From CAYSGX01 sp964518215 (lineage in GTDB: Bacteria; Bacteroidota; Bacteroidia; Chitinophagales; CAIOSU01): a DNA stretch of 53,274 nucleotides. The DNA lies in contig CAZFFP010000016.1 in assembly GCA_964518215.1 (NCBI GenBank), positions 1 to 53,274 of the forward strand. The letters are read 5' to 3'. The position numbers and the translations under genes are program-made. The notes beneath the pieces were generated by a model. It was not told the origin of the DNA, did not search any database, and saw only the letters and a program-made list of their open reading frames with translations. The number at the start of each line of letters is the position of its first letter. Positions within the stretch are counted from its first letter, which is position 1. Below are positions 43,864-52,301 of this stretch, in pieces.

Positions 43864-44069
43864 GAACACTACAACGAAGAAGAACACCGCATTAAGAAAG
43901 TCATTTACAAAACAGGCAGGTTGCTATTGATATACTGAACAAATACAAAACCGAACTATCACAGCCCAAAGACTATATATTTCGGTTTATTCAGGAAGTA
44001 AAACGGTTTGAAAGCGATAAAATAGTTCAGGCACTTTGTTTTTCTAACTTTGTAACACAGAAATTTTAA
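43864..44069 (+). pseudogene. 3' fragment of an unidentified gene before DUF1016
   Basis: One frame reads EHYNEEEHRIKKVIYKTGRL and stops at about 43940. An overlapping frame continues AIDILNKYKTELSQPKDYIF, RFIQEVKRFESDKIVQ, ALCFSNFVTQKF and stops at 44069, two bases before the DUF1016 ATG. The charged helix-like composition and the TAATATG junction suggest the tail of a gene once translated together with DUF1016, truncated on its 5' side near repeat copy A and carrying a frameshift. I do not recognise the family. It could also be chance. Confidence 0.35.
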
Positions 44070-44070
44070 T

Positions 44071-45153
44071 ATGGACAAGAGGTTTTCAGACATCATAAAT
44101 CTAATACAGCAATCCCGAAACAACGCTATTCGTGCCGTCAATACCGAACTGATAAACCTGTATTGGAATGTAGGAGCATACATCAAACAAAAATTGTCCG
44201 TTGCCGAGTGGGGCGACAAAACCGTTGATGAATTGGCTTCGTTCATTCAAAAGAATAATCCCGAATTGAAAGGCTTTGAGCGTAGAGGACTTTACAGAAT
44301 GGTGCAGTTTTATGAAACTTATACCGAAACGCAAATTGTGCCCGCAGTGAGGACACAATTGCAAAGTACTGATAATCAAAACAGTAAGATTGTCGCCTCA
44401 CTGGGGACACAATTTGATTTTCAACCCCAAGACATCAGAAATTCTATTTTGGTTCAAATCAGTTGGACACACCACCGCACAATCTTTTCACGCTGTAAAA
44501 CCGAAGAAGAACGAGAATTTTACCTGCGGTTGAGTATCAAAGAAAATTACAGTGTTCGGGAGCTTGACCGCCAAATTTCTGCAAGCCTGTTTGAACGTTC
44601 TATGTTGGGTAATGCAAAAATCTCAACGTTGTTGAGAGAATTTAACCACGACCTGACCAATACATTTAAAGACAGCTATGTTTTTGAGTTCCTGAACTTG
44701 CTCGAGCCCCACAGTGAAAACGATTTGCAAAAGGGCTTAATCAAACAGATGAAAAAATTTATCCTTGAATTGGGTAGAGATTTTATTTTCATTGAGGAAG
44801 AATACAAGGTACAGGTAGGTAATAGCGATTTTTACATTGACCTTATTTTTTATCATCGGGGGTTGCAATGTTTAGTAGCATTTGAGTTAAAAGCTGACAA
44901 GTTTAAACCAGAACATTTGGGGCAACTCAATTTCTATTTGGAAGCTCTTGACCGCAACGAAAGAAAACCCCATGAAAATCCAAGCATTGGTATTTTGCTT
45001 TGCAAGGATAAAGAAAACGAAGTAGTAGAATTTGCATTAAGCCGTTCCCTTTCCCCTGCAATGGTTGCTGAATACCATACACAACTGCCCGATAAAAAAT
45101 TACTGCAAAAGAAATTACACGAGTTGTTTGAGTTGGGTGAAAAAAGTGAGTGA
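44071..45153 (+). CDS. YhcG/DUF1016 family PD-(D/E)XK nuclease
   Basis: A 360-residue protein. The N-terminal DUF1016 helical region (MDKRFSDIINLIQQSRNNAI, LINLYWNVGAYIKQKL) is followed after about residue 215 by a PD-(D/E)XK nuclease core with Asp257 in NSDFYIDLIFYHR and Glu272/Lys274 in VAFELKADKFKPEHLGQLNF. All catalytic residues are intact. Such proteins occur beside restriction-modification and other defence genes and as cargo of mobile elements; the cut substrate is not settled. Here it stands alone between two direct repeats of about 100 bp, and its last codons lie inside copy B, so it probably arrived by insertion or unequal recombination. A terminator hairpin follows. Confidence 0.9.
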   Translation: MDKRFSDIINLIQQSRNNAIRAVNTELINLYWNVGAYIKQKLSVAEWGDKTVDELASFIQKNNPELKGFERRGLYRMVQFYETYTETQIVPAVRTQLQSTDNQNSKIVASLGTQFDFQPQDIRNSILVQISWTHHRTIFSRCKTEEEREFYLRLSIKENYSVRELDRQISASLFERSMLGNAKISTLLREFNHDLTNTFKDSYVFEFLNLLEPHSENDLQKGLIKQMKKFILELGRDFIFIEEEYKVQVGNSDFYIDLIFYHRGLQCLVAFELKADKFKPEHLGQLNFYLEALDRNERKPHENPSIGILLCKDKENEVVEFALSRSLSPAMVAEYHTQLPDKKLLQKKLHELFELGEKSE

Positions 45154-45231
45154 GAAAAAAACGTCAGGCCCAATAGACGTGAAAATGCTTGCTGCCGTTG
45201 CAAGGCGGGGAATACTAAAGCCCCGACTCAT
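45132..45231. repeat. About 100-bp direct repeat, copy B
   Basis: The partner of 43674-43773 in the same orientation, 1458 bp away. It begins inside the last codons of the DUF1016 gene and merges at its right end into a perfect terminator hairpin whose left arm differs from copy A at two positions (aatactaaag versus aataaaaaag). Confidence 0.8.
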
Positions 45232-45249
45232 CATCGGGGCTTTAGTATT
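45211..45249. terminator. Bidirectional terminator between DUF1016 and a convergent gene
   Basis: AATACTAAAGCCCCGA and TCGGGGCTTTAGTATT pair perfectly over 16 bp with a 7-base loop, flanked by T-rich sequence to the right. It lies between two convergent genes and can serve both. Confidence 0.8.
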
Positions 45250-45264
45250 TTAATTGAATGAAAA

Positions 45265-45798
45265 TTAATACCCGTAAGCAATTCCTTTTTTGTTGCCTTG
45301 AGCTCCATAAGCGCCACTTTGCATGCCGCCTTTGGCATCTTTATCGGCAGTCATGTAAACGAAAGGCGCACCCATTGCAGCAGCAGCTTCCAATAACTTG
45401 CGAACAGAACGTTTGTCGGTTCCGGCAGATGACGTATAACCCGCAAAGAAGCCGGAAGTTTTACCCTGAACTTCACCTACTTTCTTTAAACCTACAATTT
45501 GTGATTTGTCTAAAAGCAATTCTACTTTTTCCCAATCGGCTTTTGATCTAACCACTATTTTTTCAGAAATCACTTCTTCTCTTCCGCTGCTGTAGATGAT
45601 TTTGTCAACCAATAATTTGGTGGTTTTTTGCTCGGCATCTTCACCGGCATATTTGTAAACGAAAGTAAATTCTTCCATTCTTATTACTTTGCCATCAATA
45701 ACTTTTCCGTTGTGGAAATAAATTTTATCATTTTGAGCATACAGTGAAGAAGCTGCAAAAAGAATAATGGCAATTGCTGAAACAATTAGTTTTTTCAT
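45265..45798 (-). CDS. Secreted protein of unknown function
   Basis: A 177-residue protein starting at the ATG at 45798 (MKKLIVSAIAIILFAASSLYAQ, a clear signal peptide). An upstream in-frame ATG would put 17 charged residues before the leader and is rejected. The mature start KIYFHNGKVIDGKVIRMEEF with later IIYSSGREEVIS resembles a motif seen in many secreted Bacteroidota proteins of unknown role, and the end is Gly/Tyr/Ala-rich (GGMQSGAYGAQGNKKGIAYGY, shown in part). No catalytic motif is visible. TACTTTTA on the minus strand at 45839-45832 is a weak promoter candidate. Confidence 0.75.
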   Translation of the reverse strand: MKKLIVSAIAIILFAASSLYAQNDKIYFHNGKVIDGKVIRMEEFTFVYKYAGEDAEQKTTKLLVDKIIYSSGREEVISEKIVVRSKADWEKVELLLDKSQIVGLKKVGEVQGKTSGFFAGYTSSAGTDKRSVRKLLEAAAAMGAPFVYMTADKDAKGGMQSGAYGAQGNKKGIAYGY

Positions 45799-45919
45799 GA
45801 TTTTGAGTTTTTTTTTGATTAAAATTTTTGGTAAAAGTAAGATATACAAGTATAAATTTCCAAAAAAATAAGCTGAAAATATTAGTTAAGATAATATTCG
45901 TAAAAGCAATCGTTAAAAA

Positions 45920-48130
45920 TCAATTCGCCATTTCCGACAAAAACTTCAGGCGCACCAAGCGGATTTCTTCTACCGAAACACCTTCGTCTTTCAATTCCTG
46001 ATAAGCCGCATCTAAAGAGTCGGTTTCCGATTCACGGAAATAGTCGTAAACAATTTCTATCAACTCTTCATCCATCACATCATTCAGGTAATAGTCAATA
46101 TTCACTTTTGTTCCCGACATTACAATAGTTTCTAAGTCATCCACCAGTTCGATCAGCTTCATGCCGCGGGTTTTGGCAATATCTTCCAAAGGTATGCGCT
46201 TATCAATACTGAGAATAATCGCCACTTTATTGCTCGACTTATTCACCATAGATTTCATTACGAAATCATCGGGGCGGTCAATATCGTTTTCTTCCACATA
46301 CTGCTCAATGAGTTTCAGGAAAGGTTTGCCATAACGCTCGGCTTTGCCTTTGTTGACACCTGAAATATTGCACAACTCATCAATAGTGATGGGATATGCG
46401 GTAGCCATTTCATCTAAAGAGTTTTCCTGAAAAATGACATACGTAGGAATGCTTTGCTCTTTAGCCATTTTCTTGCGCAGGTCTTTCAACATATTGAGCA
46501 GGCGCGGGTCAAGCACGGCAGGTTTGCCGGTTTCTTCATCACCACCGCCACTACCCGAATCATCGCCCAGATCCTTATTGATGGCAAATTTTATAGAGAA
46601 TGGTTTTTTCAAATACTTCTTGCCTTCTTCGGTAAGATGTAACACGCCATATTGCTCTATGTCTTTTGAAATCAAATTGTTCAACATGGCTTGACGAATC
46701 ACCGAATTCCAATACAACTCATTTTCTTCTGAGCCTTTGGCAAACATATCTCTACGGTGATAACCATAGTTTTCAATTTCCTGAGTTTTTCTTCCGGTAA
46801 TAAAATCCACCAGCGAAATGATGGTGAGTGTTTCATCTGTATCTTTCAGCGATTTCAGCGCCACCAACACCTGTTCTTTGCCTTCCATCAGCTCTTTAGG
46901 ATGCACACAATTGTCGCACTTATATAAATGCCCGCAATCTTTGGTATCAAAATTTTCTCCGAAATAATGTAGAATGAATTTTCTACGACAGGCTGAGGTT
47001 TCGGCATAGGCAATCATTTCCATAATGAGTTGGGCGCTCATTTCACGCTCAGACAATGGCTTGTCTTTCATGAATTTTTCGAGCTTATGCACGTCTTTGT
47101 AGCTATAGTATAGAATACAATCGCCACCCATGCCATCGCGTCCGGCACGTCCGGTTTCCTGATAATAGTTTTCTATACTTTTCGGAATATTGAAGTGAAT
47201 AACAAAACGAATATCGGGCTTGTCAATACCCATTCCGAAAGCAATGGTAGCAACGATTACCTGAATGTCTTCCTGCAAAAATTCATCCTGTGTGCGGGCG
47301 CGCACATCCTGGTCGAGTCCGGCATGATAAGGGGCGGCTTTAATGCCGTTCACATTCAGCAACTGTGCAATTTCTTCGGTAGATTTTCGGCTCAGCACAT
47401 AAATGATTCCCGACTTGCCTTCGTTGTTCTTGACATACTGAATAATTTGGCGCTCTACGACTTCTTTCTTGCCCTTGGGCTTTATTTCGTAATAAAGATT
47501 TTCGCGGTTGAAAGAAGAAAGGAAAATCTGAGGGTCTTTCAGTGTAAGATTTTTTAAAATATCGGCACGCACCTTTGGAGTGGCCGTGGCAGTGAGCGCC
47601 ACTACCGGAACATCCTGCCCTATAGATTGCATCATAGTGCGGATGCGCCTGTATTCGGGGCGAAAATCGTGTCCCCATTCTGAAATGCAATGAGCCTCGT
47701 CAACAGCAATGAAAGAAATTTTTACGTCTTTCAAAAACTGAATATTCTCTTCTTTGGTGAGCGTTTCGGGAGCCACATACAACAACTTCGTATCGCCAGA
47801 AAGAATATCTTTCTTCACTTCCTTTATTTCGGTTTTGTTTAAAGAAGAATTGAGAAAGTGAGCGATATTATCAATGCTGCTGTAGGAGCGAATTAAATCC
47901 ACCTGATTTTTCATGAGCGCAATGAGGGGCGACACCACAATGGCGGTTCCTTCGCTGATGATAGCCGGCAATTGGTAACACAACGACTTGCCGCCTCCGG
48001 TGGGCATGATTACCAAAGTGTCCTTTCCGTCTAAAGTGCTGTTGATGATGGCTTCCTGCTGCCCTTTAAATTTTTCGAAGCCGAAATATTCTTTTAGGGC
48101 CGATTGTAATGACTGAGTTTCTGTTTCCAT
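45920..48130 (-). CDS. recQ: ATP-dependent DNA helicase RecQ
   Basis: A 736-residue 3'-5' helicase of recombination and repair. Motif 0 and Walker A are FKGQQEAI and PTGGGKSLCYQ (43-53), the DEAH box is at 144-147 (VDEAHCISEWGHDFR), motif III is LTATATPKV, and the later QETGRAGRDG is motif VI. A zinc-binding region (CRRKFILHYFGE, then CGHLYKCDNC, about 380-415) and a winged helix make up the RQC domain. An HRDC domain follows at about 555-640 (SIPTYVIFQENSLDEMATAY) and a 90-residue extra C-terminal region ends the protein. Nothing abnormal was seen. Confidence 0.96.
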   Translation of the reverse strand: METETQSLQSALKEYFGFEKFKGQQEAIINSTLDGKDTLVIMPTGGGKSLCYQLPAIISEGTAIVVSPLIALMKNQVDLIRSYSSIDNIAHFLNSSLNKTEIKEVKKDILSGDTKLLYVAPETLTKEENIQFLKDVKISFIAVDEAHCISEWGHDFRPEYRRIRTMMQSIGQDVPVVALTATATPKVRADILKNLTLKDPQIFLSSFNRENLYYEIKPKGKKEVVERQIIQYVKNNEGKSGIIYVLSRKSTEEIAQLLNVNGIKAAPYHAGLDQDVRARTQDEFLQEDIQVIVATIAFGMGIDKPDIRFVIHFNIPKSIENYYQETGRAGRDGMGGDCILYYSYKDVHKLEKFMKDKPLSEREMSAQLIMEMIAYAETSACRRKFILHYFGENFDTKDCGHLYKCDNCVHPKELMEGKEQVLVALKSLKDTDETLTIISLVDFITGRKTQEIENYGYHRRDMFAKGSEENELYWNSVIRQAMLNNLISKDIEQYGVLHLTEEGKKYLKKPFSIKFAINKDLGDDSGSGGGDEETGKPAVLDPRLLNMLKDLRKKMAKEQSIPTYVIFQENSLDEMATAYPITIDELCNISGVNKGKAERYGKPFLKLIEQYVEENDIDRPDDFVMKSMVNKSSNKVAIILSIDKRIPLEDIAKTRGMKLIELVDDLETIVMSGTKVNIDYYLNDVMDEELIEIVYDYFRESETDSLDAAYQELKDEGVSVEEIRLVRLKFLSEMAN

Positions 48131-48335
48131 GAAATGAGTAAGAAAATTAAGTGTTTATGTATTTTGAATAATATTCATTGATAAATCCTTTGCAAATTTC
48201 GCACAAAAGCGACACACTGTAACGTGTAATTTTTAAAGATAATGTAAAACTTTCACGAAAAATAATATTTTTAATAGCTTTTAACAATTAATTGCTTAAT
48301 CGTTGAATATTTGACATTTAACTAAACCTCATCCT

Positions 48336-49148
48336 TTGAAGCCTATTTCCAAGACTGCCTACTATACAGCCGGTATCAGAATGCTTGATGCTCAACTGCC
48401 CCGCCCCATTTGTAACGACCATTTGGCGCACGTTTTCATGAATGAAGAGGGTAATGCCATACTGAACGAAACGCGACAGTATCCGGGAGCGCGCATCAGT
48501 AATGTGCAGCGGCACCAAATTATTGATGCCTTGCTTACGAAAGAGTTGGAAAAAAATTCGCGTCAAAAAATTATTCTCATAGGCGCAGGATTAGATACTC
48601 GCGCTTTTCGGCTACAAGGCGGCAATTGGCTCGAAGTGGACGAGCCGGAAATGATTACCTATAAGGAATCGAAGTTGCCACAGGCAAATTGCCCCAACCC
48701 ATTGCAAAGGATGGCGGTAAATTTTGGCGCTGAAAAGGTAGAGGAGCGACTTCAAGAATTTAAAACCGAAGAGCAAGTAGTAATTGTAATGGAAGGAGTA
48801 TTTATGTATTTGAACGAAAACCAAATTACCACCCACCTGAAAGCTATTGAAACTTTATTTCCTAACCATACGCTCATTTGCGATTTGCTTACCAAAAGGT
48901 TTTTCAATTTTTTCAGCCGGAAATTGCACAGCAAGTTGAGCGGCTTAGGAGCCAATTTTAATTTTATGCCGAAAAACCCGCAAGGAATTTTTCTGCAAAA
49001 CGGCTACACACAGCAAGAAAAAATTTCGATTGTTCAAACCGCTATTGACAAAGGCAATATCAAAATCCCGTTTGTTCCGTGGCTGTTTATGAAAAACACT
49101 CTGCGATGGGGTTACACGATAAATGTGTTGGAGAAAAAATCGGGTTGA
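48336..49148 (+). CDS. PPM-family SAM-dependent methyltransferase
   Basis: A 270-residue protein of the leucine carboxyl methyltransferase-like (PPM) family. KTAYYTAGIRMLDAQLPRPI with ICNDHLAHVFM is the conserved N-terminal block, which supports the TTG start at 48336. IILIGAGLDTRAFRL (about 79-93) is the SAM-binding motif and WLEVDEPEMITYKE holds the acidic ribose contact. MEGVFMYLNENQI follows. The family methylates carboxyl groups of proteins or small metabolites; the substrate is unknown. Its stop codon directly abuts the convergent L-2-hydroxyglutarate oxidase stop with no spacer. Confidence 0.87.
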   Translation: MKPISKTAYYTAGIRMLDAQLPRPICNDHLAHVFMNEEGNAILNETRQYPGARISNVQRHQIIDALLTKELEKNSRQKIILIGAGLDTRAFRLQGGNWLEVDEPEMITYKESKLPQANCPNPLQRMAVNFGAEKVEERLQEFKTEEQVVIVMEGVFMYLNENQITTHLKAIETLFPNHTLICDLLTKRFFNFFSRKLHSKLSGLGANFNFMPKNPQGIFLQNGYTQQEKISIVQTAIDKGNIKIPFVPWLFMKNTLRWGYTINVLEKKSG

Positions 49149-50348
49149 TTATTTTGTATTTCTGAAATACATATTCGCCACATGCTCCCCGATAGACAAT
49201 GCCGAAGTAGCAGCAGGAGAAGGCGCATTGCATACATGAATTTCGCCCGCACTTTCGATGAAATAAAAATCGTCAATGAGATTGCCGTTGCGGTCGCAAG
49301 CTTGGGCGCGCACACCGGAGCCGCCCGGAACCAAATCGTTTTCGGTGATTTCAGGAATTAATTTTTGCAGGGCTTTCACAAACAGTTTTTTGCTGAACGA
49401 GCGCCTGAGTTCCATCCATCCGGTTTTCCAGTATTTCGAAGTAATCTTTCTAAAGCCGGGAAACAACAAGGTTTCGGTCAGTTCGCCTAAATGCACATCG
49501 GTGTTTTTGTATCCTTCTCTTCTGAAAGCCAGCACCGCATTGGGTCCTGCCTCGATGCCTCCATGAATCATTCGGGTGAAATGCACTCCGAGAAAAGGGA
49601 AATCGGTATTTGGAACCGGATAAATGAGATGGTTGACCAAAAATTGTTTTTCAGGTTTCAATTCGTAATATTCGCCTCTGAAAGGCAGTATCATGAAATC
49701 TGAAACCGGTTGTGTAAACGTAGCAATTTTATCGGAATACAATCCGGCACAATTAATCAGAAACTTCGATTGAAAACTTTGATGTGTGGTTTCTACAGTT
49801 ACAATACCGTTTTGATGAGCAATATTTTTCACAGGGCTATTCAGAATAATTTCACCACCTTTTGATTGAATAAGTGCCGCCAGTTTTTCACTAACATCAC
49901 GATAGCTCACAATGCCCGCATAAGGAACCAATATGGCTTCTAAACAATTTACGTGAGGTTCAATTTCATTGGCTTCGGCAGCGGTAATTTTTCTGATTTT
50001 ATTCAAGCCGTTAGCAATGCCTCTTTCGTAAATGCCATGGAGCGTAGGAAGTTCACTTTTATCTGTAGCAACAATAATTTTTCCGCATACATCATACGCC
50101 ACTTGATTGTCGCGACAAAAATTCACCATCATGTTGTAGCCTTCAATACAGTTTTTAGCTTTCAGGCTTCCGGGCTTATAATAAATGCCGCTGTGCAGCA
50201 CTCCACTATTGTTGCCGGTTTGGTGTACCGCTACCCGATTTTCTTTTTCAATAACAGCAATTTTAAGCGAAGCATCTTTCTGCAACAATTTGTATGCTGT
50301 AGCTAAACCTACTATGCCCCCGCCAATAATGGTAATATCGTATTGCAT
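49149..50348 (-). CDS. lhgO: L-2-hydroxyglutarate oxidase
   Basis: A 399-residue FAD enzyme that oxidises L-2-hydroxyglutarate to 2-oxoglutarate. The start at 50348 (MQYDITIIGGGIVGLATAYK) puts the Rossmann GGGIVG at 9-14; the longer open frame to 50399 is rejected because a consensus promoter lies inside it. Other family features are HQTGNNSGVLHSGIYYKPGS, FPFLGVHFTRMIHGGIEAGP and the late PGGSGVRAQACDRNG. It could take part in lysine breakdown or in repair of the side product L-2-hydroxyglutarate. The ALDH7 gene upstream on the same strand favours the first, weakly. Confidence 0.9.
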   Translation of the reverse strand: MQYDITIIGGGIVGLATAYKLLQKDASLKIAVIEKENRVAVHQTGNNSGVLHSGIYYKPGSLKAKNCIEGYNMMVNFCRDNQVAYDVCGKIIVATDKSELPTLHGIYERGIANGLNKIRKITAAEANEIEPHVNCLEAILVPYAGIVSYRDVSEKLAALIQSKGGEIILNSPVKNIAHQNGIVTVETTHQSFQSKFLINCAGLYSDKIATFTQPVSDFMILPFRGEYYELKPEKQFLVNHLIYPVPNTDFPFLGVHFTRMIHGGIEAGPNAVLAFRREGYKNTDVHLGELTETLLFPGFRKITSKYWKTGWMELRRSFSKKLFVKALQKLIPEITENDLVPGGSGVRAQACDRNGNLIDDFYFIESAGEIHVCNAPSPAATSALSIGEHVANMYFRNTK

Positions 50349-50361
50349 AAAAAAAGTGGTG

Positions 50362-50369
50362 CAAAGGTA
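50362..50369 (-). promoter_or_regulatory. Promoter -7 element of lhgO
   Basis: TACCTTTG on the minus strand matches TAnnTTTG exactly, 13 bases before the ATG at 50348. A TTTG lies 14 bp further upstream, closer than usual. The element decides the start codon of the gene. Confidence 0.5.
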
Positions 50370-50441
50370 GTTTGAAAAGTATCCAAATAATATAGCCAAT
50401 CGTGTAAAATGTAGTAGTAACCATCATAGCTATAAGGTTCC

Positions 50442-50489
50442 CATCATTCGCATAGCCCACGGTTTAAACCGTGGGCTATGCGAATGATG
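50442..50489. repeat. Perfect 48-bp palindrome
   Basis: Each 24-base half is the exact reverse complement of the other with no spacer, centred on GGTTTAAACC at 50461-50470. It lies between the ALDH7 stop and the lhgO promoter, both minus. ATAGC and GCTAT just outside could extend the stem after a gap. As RNA it is a strong stem but lacks a T-run on the minus strand, so it may be a dispersed palindromic repeat that also ends the ALDH7 transcript. Confidence 0.75.
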
Positions 50490-50511
50490 AGCTATACAAA
50501 ATTATGAGGCT

Positions 50512-52041
50512 CTACAAATCAAACTTAATTCCCTGCGCTAAGGGCAATGAAGTGCCGAAGTTGATGGTATTGGTTTGTCTGCGCATGTAAAATTTCCAGG
50601 CATCTGAGCCGCTTTCTCTGCCGCCACCAGTTTCTTTTTCCCCACCAAATGCGCCCCCTATTTCAGCGCCCGATGTGCCTATGTTAACATTGGCAATGCC
50701 ACAATCAGAACCTTCATGCGAGAGAAATTTTTCTGCTTCGCGCAGATTTAAAGTCATGATAGCAGAAGACAATCCCTGCGGAACATTATTCTGCATGGCA
50801 ATGGCTTCTTCAATAGTATCATACTGCATGAGGTATAAAATCGGTGCGAAGGTTTCGTGCTGCACGGTTTTGAAATGCGGCTGCGCTTCCACAATGGCAG
50901 GCTTCACATAACAGCCCGATTCAAATCCTTTGCCGCTCAACACGCCACCGGGAGCTAAAAGTTTTCCACCTTCTTTCTGCACCGATTGCAAGGCTTTCTG
51001 ATACATCTTCACCGCGTCTTTATCAATGAGTGGACCCACATGGTTTTTAGCATCTAACGGATTGCCTATTTTCAATTGCTTGTATGCTTTTACTAATTGC
51101 TGTTGCACCTGCTTGTATATGCTTTGATGCACTATGAGTCTGCGGGTAGAAGTGCAGCGCTGTCCGGCAGTGCCTACCGCACCAAAAACAACAGCCGGAA
51201 TAACAATTTTCAAATCTGCCGATGGAGCAATAATCACCGCGTTGTTTCCTCCCAATTCCAACAAACTTCTGCCTAAGCGTTGTGCCACCGTTTGTGCCAC
51301 CGCTTTTCCCATACGGGTAGAGCCGGTAGCTGAAATTAACGGAATATTTTCATGAGCAGATAACCACTGCCCCACTCTGTAATCACCGTTCACTAAACAA
51401 GAAACTCCTTCGGGAATTTCATTTCTTTGAAAAACTTCCGCAACAATTTTCTGACACGCAATGCCGCATAAGGGCGCTTTTTCAGAAGGTTTCCAAATAC
51501 ACACATCGCCACAAACCCAAGCAATGGCTGCATTCCAGCTCCACACCGCCACCGGAAAATTAAATGCCGAAATTATACCCACCACTCCCAGTGGATGATA
51601 CTGTTCATACATGCGATGCAGCGCTCTTTCGGAGTGCATGGTAAACCCATGCAACTGCCGCGAAAGCCCAACTGCAAAATCGCAGATGTCTATCATTTCC
51701 TGCACTTCGCCCAAACCTTCCTGCAACGATTTTCCCATTTCATAAGAAACCAATTGTCCCAATGCTTCTTTCTTTTCGCGCAACGCCTCCCCTATTTGCC
51801 TCACTATTTCTCCACGTTTGGGCGCAGGGAACATGCGCCATGTTTTAAATGCTTCGTGTGCAATTTTTACTGTTGATTTAAATTGTTTTTCAGAAGTTTC
51901 CTGCACCGATGCGATATGTTTTCCGTCAACTGGCGAATAGCTTTTGATGATGTTTTCGGAACCTTTGAGCCAGTTGTTTCCGGTGGAGGTTCCGCTATTG
52001 ATGTTTTCAATTCCGAGCGAACTAAGCAAAGTATGTTTCAT
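50512..52041 (-). CDS. ALDH7-type aldehyde dehydrogenase (alpha-aminoadipate semialdehyde type)
   Basis: A 509-residue NAD(P)-dependent dehydrogenase. Catalytic Cys296 lies in AGQRCTSTRR and Glu262 in LLELGGNNAVI; NAD-binding SATGSTRMGKAVAQ (237-250) and WKPSEKAP (183-190) are present. The antiquitin-like N-terminus (YSPVDGKHIASVQ), MGKSLQEGLGEVQEMID, LHRMYEQYHPLGVVGIISAF and the late FGGEKETGGGRESGSDAWK favour ALDH7, whose usual substrate is alpha-aminoadipic semialdehyde from lysine breakdown. No lysine aminotransferase or dehydrogenase is in the window to confirm it. A 48-bp palindrome lies downstream and an inverted-repeat element upstream. Confidence 0.9.
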   Translation of the reverse strand: MKHTLLSSLGIENINSGTSTGNNWLKGSENIIKSYSPVDGKHIASVQETSEKQFKSTVKIAHEAFKTWRMFPAPKRGEIVRQIGEALREKKEALGQLVSYEMGKSLQEGLGEVQEMIDICDFAVGLSRQLHGFTMHSERALHRMYEQYHPLGVVGIISAFNFPVAVWSWNAAIAWVCGDVCIWKPSEKAPLCGIACQKIVAEVFQRNEIPEGVSCLVNGDYRVGQWLSAHENIPLISATGSTRMGKAVAQTVAQRLGRSLLELGGNNAVIIAPSADLKIVIPAVVFGAVGTAGQRCTSTRRLIVHQSIYKQVQQQLVKAYKQLKIGNPLDAKNHVGPLIDKDAVKMYQKALQSVQKEGGKLLAPGGVLSGKGFESGCYVKPAIVEAQPHFKTVQHETFAPILYLMQYDTIEEAIAMQNNVPQGLSSAIMTLNLREAEKFLSHEGSDCGIANVNIGTSGAEIGGAFGGEKETGGGRESGSDAWKFYMRRQTNTINFGTSLPLAQGIKFDL

Positions 52042-52109
52042 GATACAGGTGTGTTGTTATAAGGTTATAAAGTTATAAGGTTATTTCAAAGCCATATATA
52101 ATCATTGGG

Positions 52110-52233
52110 ACTATGGCAAATGGCACATTAAGGTTGATATGGTTCGACAAGCTCACCATGACATCTATAAAGTTATTGTCACTCTGAGCTTTTCGAAGAG
52201 TATTTTACGCAGAATATGTGCCATTTGTCATAC
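52110..52233. mobile_element. MITE-like inverted-repeat element (non-coding)
   Basis: The arms TATGGCAAATGGCACATTA and AATATGTGCCATTTGTCATA are near-perfect reverse complements. Further in, TTCGACAAGCTCA-n3-TGACA and TGTCA-n3-TGAGCTTTTCGAA also match in inverted order around a short centre. The whole unit is about 124 bp, carries no gene, and its right end overlaps the open frame before the AEC transporter. No transposase is present, so any movement would depend on one elsewhere. Confidence 0.55.
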
Positions 52234-52301
52234 GCCCTAATCATTCTGATTTAAACCTTTGTGAGCTTATTGATATAATTTCGGGCAGAAAATTATTTGC
52301 A

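Noticed and set aside
43674..45231. Direct repeats as attachment sites of an integrative element
   Set aside because: No integrase or recombinase lies between them and there is no tRNA end; 100 bp is long for such sites.
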